From Macquaria australasica (Eukaryota > Chordata > Actinopteri > Centrarchiformes > Percichthyidae): DNA of 64,000 nucleotides. The notes below the pieces were generated by a model. That model saw only the letters and a program-made list of their open reading frames with translations, was not told where the DNA came from and did not search any database. The DNA is taken from NCBI GenBank assembly GCA_005408345.1, contig SEMN01000007.1, positions 2,392,001-2,456,000 of the forward strand. The letters run 5' to 3'. Below are positions 27,005 through 39,700 of this stretch, piece by piece. Within the stretch, counting starts at the first letter, position 1. Every line of letters starts with the position of its first letter. The position numbers and the translations under genes are program-made.

Positions 27005-30000
27005 TTTGAGTGAGAATAACTACAAGATTGGAAGTGTTGTAAAAGTAGCAGGTAAAAATGACATTTTATTTTCAGATAAGACTCACTGCTGTACGTGGAC
27101 GACGACGACTCTGATCCAGGCTGTACAATGACCAGCTGATGGGACTTCTGTGGAGCAAAAAGATAGAAATGATGGCTAATTACAAAATTAGCAATAAGGA
27201 GAACATATATACTTATGGCCAAAATGGAAGGAAATTATATTTTCACCCCTATCTGTCAGATTATCTGTTAGCAACATAAAGTATTTTGGCTGAAACTTGC
27301 TGGCTTAAAGAGTGTTGATTAGGCTGTGGTGGTTATTGGATCTGGGGATTTTCAGCATTAGTCAGTTTCTTTCATTAATAATGTGACATTTGCTAAACAA
27401 CACTGCATTCGTGTGCCATTTTCAAAAATAAAATCAAACCCAGGAGACAAATAATAGACATTAACAGTTATGGAGGCTGCAGCTTTATGAGTCAAAAAGA
27501 ATTGTTCAGTGGGGGAGGCCGGCACTTTACTGACTGCCACATAGTCCCTGCAGGTAATAGTTTAGCTTAAATTGCTTGTAATATGAGTCATAGGAATCTT
27601 AAGTGAACTGGAATCATTAAAACTGAAAGATCATATACTGTAACAACAAGACTAAGGGTTTACAGCCATGCTAGCGGTTTCATGATGCTGTACTTTGAGC
27701 TAAATGCTAACGTCGGAGAGCTAACAATGTTGAGCAGGTATAATGTTCACCATCTTAGTTTAGCATGTTAGCATGCTAATTAGCACAAAACTTAAAAGTA
27801 CAGCTGAGCCTGTCAGGAGTGTCATTAGTTTTGCAAGCATTCGTTCATAAACTAAAGTATTAGACACATTGTAAATTTGACCTGATGGTGGCACGAGAAA
27901 TTATTTCTGAATGTGTGCACAGAATAACAGAATTTTTTTTTCTACTTTATTATTTTTTCAAGTAGGAGAGGCTGGACACTCTTACCTGTTTACTGTCGAG
28001 GAGATGTGGATCCCTGACAACTGCTGCTCCACAGAGCTCCACCATCCACTCCATTTCATCTACAGTAAACACACACACACACAAGTTGGCTGTAGATGTT
28101 GACTGTTATGGGGAGACCCTGTCTGATAAAGTATCCTTGGTCACACCTTAATGTAATTCTCTCCACTTTCACCCCTTGAACCCCACGGGGATACCGAGCA
28201 GACTCATTTCAAGCTCAGACTTCCTTTGATCGGAGCAATGGAAAACAGGTCAATACTTAAGTCTCCTCTCAAATCAATATGTGCATCTCATTCAATCAGT
28301 CAACACACATTTAACTTGGTTTAGAAAAAAAAATCTGCCCATTTCATGTGTTGGAAATGGGCAGATGTCTGACATTTCATATCAGACACCAAATACGCCT
28401 TCAAAAAAAATCTAAAACAACTAAAAACTTGTTGCCTTCAACACGAGAACACTTGTGTCAGGAAAACCTCAATCAACCTGCAGTATACGCTGTAGACAAC
28501 CGCATCATTTAACATAAACAAACGCAAGCAACTAAAAAATGGATGAAATCCCATTGGTCTGAAGAAAACAGACTCCATCCTCATGTTTGTGCCACGTTAA
28601 GCAAAGTCTTTAAACTCCTCACGCTAGCCAGCAGATGTCGACCCATTAGCAAAGCTTCATCGACCCAGCAGGCAGCGTGAGGATGCTGCAGGAGCACTTT
28701 AAGAGCCTCAGGAAGAAGGAAACCAAAGAATGCTGCCTTGTGGATTTTGAAGCAAAGTGCCCCCTGAGACCTTCACCCATGATCTATCTGTCAATTCATT
28801 CATGTTGGAAGGGTAAAGCAAAAAAGTATGTTGCACGAAGGGCAACCAAACTCCTCTCTACATTGAACTTGGAGGTCATTAACAGTTTAAATCATTAGGA
28901 CCAAAGTTCACAAACTGGGCTGGTGCAAAAACTGTAAGACCGGGGATATTTATACCAATTTTAGAAGATGAGAACAGCATAAGCACCTTGGCCACAACTG
29001 AAGGCTCATTTCCACTTTCTTCTCAGAAAAAAACTCCAGGCAGCTAACTGACACCATAGCAACCGCTGTGCAATATGACAACACCACACCAGAAATGTCA
29101 CACAACTCCTAAGTTCATATTCAATCCACCCACACTCTGGACTCACTTGTCATTGTTCTCCAGTGGCGAAATAACAGGGGTTAAAAGACAGCACAGGTAT
29201 CGAGCTGTGTCAGTGTGAGCTACTTTAACTGTCCTGTTTTTATTGTTATTTTTCCCCTCTTCTCTTTAAAGCAAGGCGGGTGTCTATCGGAGTCCTGCAG
29301 GGCACAGACATCAATAAAACTGAATAAGTGTAGTTGAGCAAAGTAATTATTGATTGAGAAAACCGAACAGTGCAAACAGCATCACGGCAGCTGGAAAAAG
29401 ACTCAATTCCATGAAACAGCAGCTTAGGTGTTTTGCAGATTTTTCTTTGAAAGCACACGCAAAATCTGTCTATCAGCACCTCTCAATATCGCTATTTAAC
29501 ACATTAAACCTAGTTTTTTAATCCGTACAAAAACCAAAGTGTAAAAACAACACGTTGTGGTTTTACGTTATATGTGCTGGATCTATTTCTTGGCTGTGCG
29601 CAGTGACTCTCCACTGGTTGCCACGGCAACCCTAATGGCGACAACAAGACTCCACTCTGTACCAGTGTGACACGACCAGTGCATAATGACTCTTCCTATC
29701 TGACTCTCGGCAAGATAGCAAATAAGCGTTTTTCCAAAAACGGCAAACAATTTCTTTAATAACCAAATTTAATTAAGGAAACTTGCAAATATCAATAATA
29801 TCAGCCTCAAAGCTTCAGTATTGGTCAGGTTCTACTAGATTGTGCTAAAGAGTGAGAATGTCAGTGTACAAGTACAGATGCTGTAATTGTTTCACTCTTT
29901 TTAACTGATCTGACAATACAGATAACTATTAGTTACATTTCTTAGTAATTTTCTGATCCACTTTGCATGTTACATTTCAGCTGTTAGTCCCGTACAGAAT

Positions 30001-33000
30001 ATATAGAAAACTATTTTTCTCAAGCTCTACTTGGACGTGTCACGTTGCTGGTGATTTACCTGTAGTCATGTCTGTAAAAGGCCCTTGAAAGAAGATCTTG
30101 TAGCCCTTCATGAGCAACTAAAGAAGAAAAAAGAAGATACAAAGTAAGGTTAAAATAATCTACTGTGAGATGTCTGCACAATTTCTACAGTCAAGCAAAA
30201 GAGGACATTTATTCAGTGAACGTAACCTTTGGACAACGTTCAATAATACTGTATGTTGGCAGCTATAAAAATACAGTGGAGTATGTTTCTGAGCTCTTCA
30301 CCTGTCAGAAGGGTTACACTGGTAGGGCTGAAACACTTCACCAAGCACATCTCGCAATTTATAACTGTAATACTGTAAATTCAGGGATGAGTAGAACAGA
30401 AAAGAGCAAACAGAGCCACCTTTGCCGAGGTAATATCACGCTTTAAGCACGCAAAGAAAAACGACCTGCCCGACACCAGGGACACTTTGTTTTATTGCAC
30501 TCAGGGTCAATAAGCTCGCTTGAAATGGGAATTTAAAATTGTTTCCTTGAACCATGGTAACTACAGAAAGGAAATGTGCAAGTCTCATATACAGTGTGTG
30601 GCTGGATGGAAGTGTTTGGAAGATAAATGTCCGAGCTGCTTGAGAGAGAAATACTAATTTCTCACACCTCCCTGTCCGTCCATAACGATCATTAGCCAGA
30701 GGTGCTTGGTGAGATGAAAAAGTGTTTCTGTTACAGATTTTTAATTTAGACAACACCTAATGTCCTTCAGGGAGTATTAAAGTGTGTGGTGTGATGTGAT
30801 AACGTGCAAACCCTACACACGACACACACATATGCAGAGTGTCTTTGACTGATTTCCTGGGCATCAACATTCTGGTGACAGACTCCGAGTCCTGGCACTT
30901 TCATCTCATCTGTTAGTCTGTTTGTCACAGTGGTGCAGGTGACAGACAGTGAGTATGAACAGGACAATCTGTCTGGCTGCATCAAAGTGCCGCCGTCGTG
31001 TTGAAGCCTGAAATTACTAGCTAATTCAATTAGCCGAGGTTCTTCAAAGGCAGTGATACGGCCAACATGACATCTAGCCATTTCTAATTTTCCCCCTCAG
31101 TGGCAACAGAACCGGTCCCGCTGGCCTTACACCAAGAGGAAAATTACAATTAGCTTTTTACAACATGACCTTAGCTAAGAGGCTGGTGCAATAGGAAGAA
31201 ACTGGTTCAAGTGCTGTTTGTTATTGGGACACTTTTATTTGATTTTCTTCATCAGAGTCAGACTATTCTTTGTAGTCAGACATTGTGCTTTCATGAACAA
31301 TAGAGGTGGCAGTAACTGTCAATAATAGCAACAGCTAATGTGTTCATTTGTGTTTTTCTTTCTTTCCCTGAAAGGTTTTCGTGTCAAGATGAGTTGTTTT
31401 CAACCGGTTTTAAATTTGTCAGTTCTCGAGGAACACAGGTGACTGTTGTTGACATGCTTTAGGTGTTGAGATCGGGCTGATTCTCCACCAGATCTGTAAT
31501 CAACAATATGTAGTGTGTTGATAATCTGGTAGAATGGACTGATGTTCTGATAAAGGCCTTTGTGGGCCAAAGGGTGAATGAAACGGAGAGCAAGCAGCTT
31601 AAATGCATTTATATTGTGAGAAAGAGAGGGGCCTTTTCACTAGATACTATATGTCCTGCTCTGTTTTTGACTTACAGCACTGCTTTCACTTTGCTTCACC
31701 AACTGTTATTACAAATTACTCTTTAATGGGAGCATCCTGGTAGTCCAGTGGCCTAAGAAGCAAACTATGTAACGACATTGTCCCTGGTTCGATACTGGAC
31801 AGAAACCTTTGATGCATATCAATCTCTCTGCCCAAAAATATCATTAAAAAAAGTACTTTTAATGTTTGTTTCTTCTTTCATTTGGAAGAAGGTGATGTCA
31901 CTTACTTGTGTGCACCACTCAGAGTTTAGCAACCTTTAAATCAAATGTGATGACAGATGACATGTCTCCAGGCTACTGTCAATCAAATCTGATCAAACCA
32001 CGCCCACCATTAATTGAAATTTATCTAAAACATGTAAGGTAAAATCTTGGAGCTAAAATTGAACTTGCAAGGTGTACGGCTAGCTGCCATCCTGTTCAGT
32101 GTGTAAGGGACTCACGTTATTGTCTTCAGTGGTACGAGCTCTCATGGGGCCCTGGTGGTTGGGCCCATTCACCACGTCACCTCTCACTTCAAAGAGACTC
32201 TGTTGGAAAACAAAATGACTTCAGCATAAACCTTTTCTGTTGCTATTAGCTTATAAATAAGTGAAGCAATTATTCACCCTCTTCTGACAAAAGGACTGAT
32301 TGTACGCTGACAGACAGTTAATATTATTTGGTCAAATACGCTCCTAAGAGAGCACTGAACATCCTTCAGTTTGACAGAGTTCATCTTATAATTGTATGGA
32401 GTCCAACTCTACATACACTATATGATGCATAAAAATGCTTATAAACTGGCCTGGATGGCGGAGAAATGGTTTTAAATTAATGGGGATATTAAACAAAGCC
32501 TGGCAGATGATTATACTTGCAGAGCACAGAACCAGATGAAGGGATTGCTAAAGCAAATGGATGACAAATAATTTACGAGGTATCACAGCGAACCACATGG
32601 AGAGATTCATCATGCAGCCTTAATTCAACATCGAGACATACAGAGATGTAACAGGAAATCACCGGCGAGCATACCTCATCTAAGAGTTTCTTTTGTTTGA
32701 AGCACTCTGAAATCCCTGCGGAGAGGAAATAAGAACAAAAACTTATGAGCTTATTGTCAGAAGCACATACACTGTTCTGGTGGCTACTGTATTATGTATC
32801 CCTCTTATTCCCTCCCTTTTATTCCAGCCTATCCCTCCACATCATGCCGTTTTGTATTTAGAGCAATTGTTGTAAGCTCACCAGTGATGGAGCTTGACAA
32901 TAAAGTGAGTCAGGACTTACACTGGAAGCTCACCACCCACTTCCTGGCTGCAATACCAAGGAAGTACTTCAGTGTGCGCTCACATACCAGTTGTTCATCT

Positions 33001-36000
33001 GGCAGAGAAGAGAGAAGAATGTGTGAAAAGATGTGCAAGTAGGCATATAAACACACCTTGATTTGAAGCTTTTAATTTAAGTGTTATAAATTAGGTATAA
33101 TGGTTCCTATTAGATTGTCTGTTAAGTTCAAAAAGTCAACAGTATGACCTGTGCTAGTTTGTGAGGTTGACAACCTTGAGGTCAATCCTTGTTTAGCATG
33201 TGTCTTACTTTTAGGAAATACTAAAGAGAACTAACACATACTGTAGTATGCAGATACAAACAGACAATATGTGTAGAAAAGAATACCTGTATGCTCTTAG
33301 AGACAATGCTGAAAGCTTTAATGTGATGCAAAATAAAACACAATATATAGGGCTATAACTATTGCCCACTCTTCCCAGAAATTACTTTTTTACCATGTTA
33401 TCATTTATGCTACTTATATTTTGATTACTTAGGTAAATCCTGGTGTTAAGGCACTGCAAAGCACTATATGCTCTTCCACACCAACAACCTTTACAGTGAA
33501 AAAAAATAAAAAAGTGGAACAATTGCCTTAAAGTTACATGTACTTTTCAGGCATTGACAATGACCACACATACAAAACTCATGCCCATGATAGGACCAGA
33601 AAAACGAAAAGTTGCACATTGACAAATTGCCATTATTTTCAATTACCATATTACACAGTGAACGTCAAGAATGTACTCTTGCATAGGAATGGGTTTTTGA
33701 ATAACAGCATTTTCACAAGCCAAATTGAATGAATAGTTCTTTTAAACGGCACCAAACCGTTTAGGAGTGAACACTAAAACAGTGAATAGCTTCACAGACA
33801 CAAATCACGGTTGATCAGCAGGGTCAGGGGTTATTCTTCCGTCAGGAAATATATTAATTATGTATTGATTTGTATTCCAGGCAAGAGTCAAGTGTGCATT
33901 ATTGATGAGCCTCAAACATAACTTGATTTCAAATGATTATTATTTTCTGCTAATGGTTTGAATGGGACACCTCCTGCTCCTTTCCAACCTTCAACCACAA
34001 AGATCAAGAGGCCTGGCGTTCTCGTTTTTTGGTTACCCGGGAAACAGCTGCCATTTGAAAAAAAAAAAAAAAGACTTCTTAAAACAGTGACAGTTAATGT
34101 GGTGCTTTGGAGACAGCGAGCTCTGAAATTAAAAATAATCTAGCAGAGAGGGTAATTAGCAACAAGCGGATGAATGGAGGAGAGAGTGAGTGGGTGAGAC
34201 AGAGGCAGAGAGTTTATCTCTAAGGAGCGCTTTAAAAGACGCACAAAACAAGCTGTAACTACATGAAAAAAGGAAATGTACTTCTGGAAATGCAAATGTT
34301 CCTACTCAAAGAAAATATTTAAAAAAACAGGACTTTCCTCTTTTGTGTATCAACCATTAATTAAAGTCCAGAGGATCAATGCAACACTTACAACAGTTAA
34401 CTTAACTAAAAAAACAATGTTGTCATGCATGAGAGCATACTCACCTGTGTGCATTATGATATGGGACACCTCTGACGTCACCTGGGAAACAACACGGGCA
34501 CCAACTCGCTTGGCAAACCTTTTCACCATCATCTACAGGCGACAACATCTGATCGGTTAATGTATGCTACAATGAAAGGCGCTAAATATACACATTCATT
34601 GATTGAATGAACGGGTGAATGCGCACCTGTTCACTGGGACCTAAGCCAGATGACACTAGCACCATCTTGTCTTTACTTCTATCTCTCGGAGGAGTGTTAT
34701 TTTCTTTGTCTGCGTGCCCATCTGATGGTGAACCATTGTTCTTTAATGTTTTGGCTGCTGAACTTGAACTAGGTGTCTTGGAGGCTCCGGTGCCTTTTAC
34801 ACTCGGCCCTGTGTGTGCAGAGCACTGCGCTGCTGAAGACAGGGAGGAAACAAATAAAAAGAAAGAGTCAACTCAGTCAAACCAAACTTGCTGGAATACT
34901 AAAAACATTTTGAGAAGCAATAAAGAGCTATTATCCCCAAGTGGCAGCTGCCATATAGACCTCCATATCTGTACTTGTCCTAGTGGAAAAGTGTGGAATC
35001 ATAATTAAATTAAAAATGTCTCAAAATGTTTCTTTCTGTTCATGTGCTTCTGGGAGATTGAAATGCATTTAATCTTTCATAGAAAAACACAGTTACACTT
35101 GTTAAATGTTCCAGCATGTGTCACATTCTGTCCAACGCTACACCAGCAGCCTTACCCATCTCTGCAACGCCGCCATGCTTTGACACACTGGCCTGGGTGA
35201 CCCCCTTTTCATCACATGGTCTTGTGCTGGGCTCTTGTTCTTCTCCTGGAACAGCTTTCCTGCAAAAGAGATGCGTACATTAACTTTAGTAGAACACCGT
35301 CCTGATCGCCCAGGCATTTTTATATTTATTGATTTCTGATCATTTGTGTATTTCGCATTTGCAGGTGGTTCATGCCGGAGATGAAGGAAGTCTGACCGAA
35401 TCCCATACAAACATTCCTGCCACAACAGATTGGATGCTCCTCTCTTAATAGATATTACACAGAACGATATACAACACTACAAACCACTACTAGAATGCAA
35501 GAAACGAAAGGGTATAGGTTACTTGATGGTGAGCTGTCGCACATATCTGAACTGGTTTGGCTTTACTTACTTGAGTTAGGTTCACTCCAGGATACAGTGC
35601 AGCCAGAAAGTATTAGGACAGTGACACAGTCCTGTTGTGTTTGCTCCAGCCCATAACATTTGAAATAAAACCATCACTATGTGGTTAAAACACTGACTCT
35701 CAGCTTTAATTTGAAGGTGTTTGCATCCACATTAGATTGTATCCCTTTTTATACAGCCTCCCACTTTCAGTGGACAGAAGGTAACTGGTCAAGTCAACAT
35801 TCACAGTCAATATTTGGTTGCAAATCCTTTGCAGTCAATGATTATCTAAAGTCTTCGATCCACAAACATTGGCAGATTCTTGGTATCTTCCCCCGTGATG
35901 CTCTGACGCAGCCACACTCACTTGTTGCTTGTTTCAGGAGCCTTGAGAACGCATGATTAGTTTAATTCAAGAGACTGTCTCAAAAAAAAAAGAAGGCTGG

Positions 36001-36698
36001 GTTGTCTTGTCTGTATGTTTAGGGTCATTGCCCTGCTGAATAGCAGCTATTTAAACTCAGTCATTGTTTCATTTCAAATCAAATACGCTGGAGGAGAGCC
36101 AAAATCATGAAAAGTCCTCTGTTATCAGTAGATTACAAGCTATTTTATAATATGAATACAGTTTTAGAAGTTCTCTTCCTTTATTTTTTTTGGGGTTCAT
36201 TTCTTTACTAAAAGACTCCCAAAATCCTGACAACTGGCAGCGAGCCTTCATTTAAATTACCTGCACCAAAGTGATAATGGCTCATTGAAAACTCGTCATA
36301 TACTCCAGTGCCAACCATTCTTTCCAATTTCACCGTGCGCTCACTGAGTATATGCTTTTTAATTCAGAACTTATATGACTAAGGCATTCTGTGTTTTCAT
36401 CTGCTGTCTTTTTCCATCTCTCCCTCTCTCTCGCCTGGAGGACAGCACTTAGAACCCTGCAGGGCGAGAGGTTGGGGGGAAGCAGTCAAGCAGGAGAGAT
36501 AAATTACTGTGGCAACACAAGTTTCCCTCTAAGTGCTCTAAATGACATATAAGAAGCAGTCAGTAATGACTTTTTTATTCTCCACAGCATAAGCAGATTC
36601 TGGGTTCATTAGTGAGATTATCCGCCTGTCCTCTTGAGATGCATCACCCTCTGAGAACAAGACTGGAAACACACACACACACGCGCACGCACACACAC

Positions 36699-36730
<32 letters not shown>

Positions 36731-39700
36731 TCGCTAACTTTCTCCTTCAGTCAAAGACCGAAAGAGACCAATTACATGCCACTTGCTCCAGTTATTGTTC
36801 TGCCTAATATGGTGGTATTGAAATATAGCTCTATTTAAAATGTATTAACAATGTATACAACCCTCTGAGGAGAGAAATACAACGCGCTGAGGCAGATATT
36901 ATTTCATTAGATTTGTTACTGAAGTCAGGTTTGACTTTATGAATTGTCACAGCAGATTGGTTTACTGGTCTACTGACCAAAAAAAAAAAAAAAAAAAAAA
37001 CTTTCTATTAGCCAGGCTAGCTGTTTCCCCCTGGTTCCAGTCTTCATGCTAAGCTAACCTATCTGGCTCCTGGCTGTAGCTTCATCTTTAATGACCAGAT
37101 ATGAGAGTGTTATCAAACCTCTCATCTAACTCTGCATGCTTTCTCTATCATTTTCAATGACCATATTATCAGACAGACGAATACAGAGAATTCCCAACGT
37201 CAAGAATGATTCTCTGTAGGAATGAAGACTGTTACCATGCAGGACTGGTTTCAAACGGTCCAAGTCCTGAGAATCATTTAGCTGAGATATTATCAGCTCC
37301 TCTAATCCTTTCCTGCTTACTGCAAACAATGGCTTCATGTTGGGAGGAATGATGTTTTCACGTTAGACAGGCAGCCTTTATTCGTAGTTTGACTGTGGTT
37401 ACACGTGATGCCTGTTGTTTCAGTAAGACGCAACAGATATTAAGCAATGAAGCTAAACTAACACCTATTTGTTGTTGTTTTTTTTGTTGTTGTTAGATCA
37501 GGGTAATCATATCAGCAGAGTAAAAATGTAGAAATAGAAATAGTACTAAAAGCTTTACTTACTGGTCTGAAGCTTGGCCTGTGTCTTGGTCACACGGGAG
37601 GGGTCTGTGAGTGTCTGGGCCTGGGGACACAAAACAATCATCAGCTCTCAATACTTGCACCAAGCTAATATACGTGTTTAACTAAAAATAAAGACTTCAG
37701 TTTGGGGTTACTGAGATACAATATGTTCCTTAGAAAAGAAAATAAAGGTAGCAATCGAGTATCTTTGCTTTGATCTGCACTTCATATTAAATTTGAACAC
37801 TGCATGGGTAAACTTTCATGTTCAATACAACAGTATTTCAGCCTGGTATTTAAGCATTTAAACAATTTGACCTGCAATTAATGATTATTTTTATTATCAT
37901 TTCATCTGCAGATTATTATCTCAGTTCATTGTCCATTAAATGTCAGAAGATATAATATATTTTGCCCATCAGAATTTCCTAGAGCCCAAATTGACATCTT
38001 CAAATTGCTTGTTTTGTCCAACCAACAGCTCAAAGCCCAAAAGATATTCAGTTTAATATGTCAGGAAACTAATAAAATCAATAAATATTCACCTTAGAGA
38101 GGCTGGAATCAGCGAATTTTGGCGTAAACAATCTTCTACTAATCAGTTAATCAACTAATCACCTGTGGTTCTGCTGCTCTGGTTTGTTTTTGAGGGGACT
38201 TCTTTTGCAGGACTTTCTTCTTTCTCCTGAAGCACCTCTGACACCAGAGCCATCAACTTCTCCAGCCTCACCAACTCCTTCTGCATTTCTATCTTTTGCT
38301 GAAAGAGGAGAAAACAAAGTAAAGTAGACACATCTTATCATTTCAAATGAGTCATACACAAAAATACAGGCAGGGATAAGAGGGAAAAGAAAGCCACAAT
38401 GCAACATTTACTACAAAAAAATAAATAAATAAAACTGCACTGCACTGACGTATGAAAACAATAACTGTCAATCAGTGAGAAGGGACCCACACTCAGTTAG
38501 AGCCAGTTAGTCATTATTGGAAGGGAATGGGTGCTTTTGCAGTCAGACAGCACTTAGTGAGGAGAATACATGGCAAAAGAAGAGAGCGAGAAAGTGATTA
38601 TATAATATTTAATATAATATACAACAGCTTTTTCAACTGGTGCTAGTTTGGAAGAACAGATTCCACTGGTGTAAATGTGTGTGTTTCAATGCCTCCCTGG
38701 ACTAATACTTTGATTTTCAACCTTTGAGTTTACAGCGCAAGTGCAATGATTATGTATACAGACACACAAACACACAGCGCAGTAACACCAAACTTCTGTA
38801 TTCTCAGATGTGTGTAATCCCGGGCCCTTTCTAAACCCCAGGGCGTGAAACTTTAACTCCCAGTCAAATGTAGTCGACAGATAAAAGTGAGAGTGCTGGA
38901 AGATGGATGAGGTAGAAAACAAGAATCATCTCCTAGGCGGCATTTCCTCTAACGTAAATGAAATGCAATTTAGAAAGCTGCTGAGGGGGACATTTTTTAC
39001 TGAGCGAGGTAGTCTGTCATCCAGGAGCTGACAGTTTGGTGTGGGAATGTGTGGTGGCTGCCCTCTCTGGGGCGTAACGTGACAGTGCATCACTGTTAGC
39101 ACAAGGCAATCAGGTAATGCTGAACAAGCAAATAGACAGACTTAAAATATTTCTGTTAGAATTAAAGGCAAATGTAGTCACTTTGTCAGGAATCAAAAGG
39201 TTCTTCATACACTAAATTAGATGTTATTTTTCTAAAACAGAGGGTGTATTTATACAGCTATGTATAAAAAATGAAGTAATTGGGAACATAATCATATTTA
39301 CCTGTGTAACAAGGACTTCGCTTGAAAATTGTGATGATTCCATGGAAACGCCGGTGCCATTCACTGGAACATCACCTGCAGAGAGGAAATTATCAAATTG
39401 CTTTGTGTCTAAATGCTTGAGAACTAGGTTGCCGCCGCCCCCCGCCCCCCACACATCCCACAGTCACACAAATTCTAACAGTGGAAAACAACAGAGCAAG
39501 CACATCTTTGGCAGACTAGTAACAAAAGAGGAAACTTATTGAATTGCTTAATCGCAGCTGGCTGCAAACCTAAAAATGAAGCCTTAAAATAAAAAACTAT
39601 TTCAGTCACTGAGAATCAACTTACATTCATCTGGCGTGCCAAACAAGTCCACAGACGCTTGGCTGGAGCTAACACAGTCGGGGCTGGGGTATGCAGGTGG

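Noticed and set aside
36664..36730. Direct repeats suggestive of an array such as CRISPR
   Set aside because: Simple AC microsatellite in a vertebrate intron; no spacers or repeat units of suitable length.
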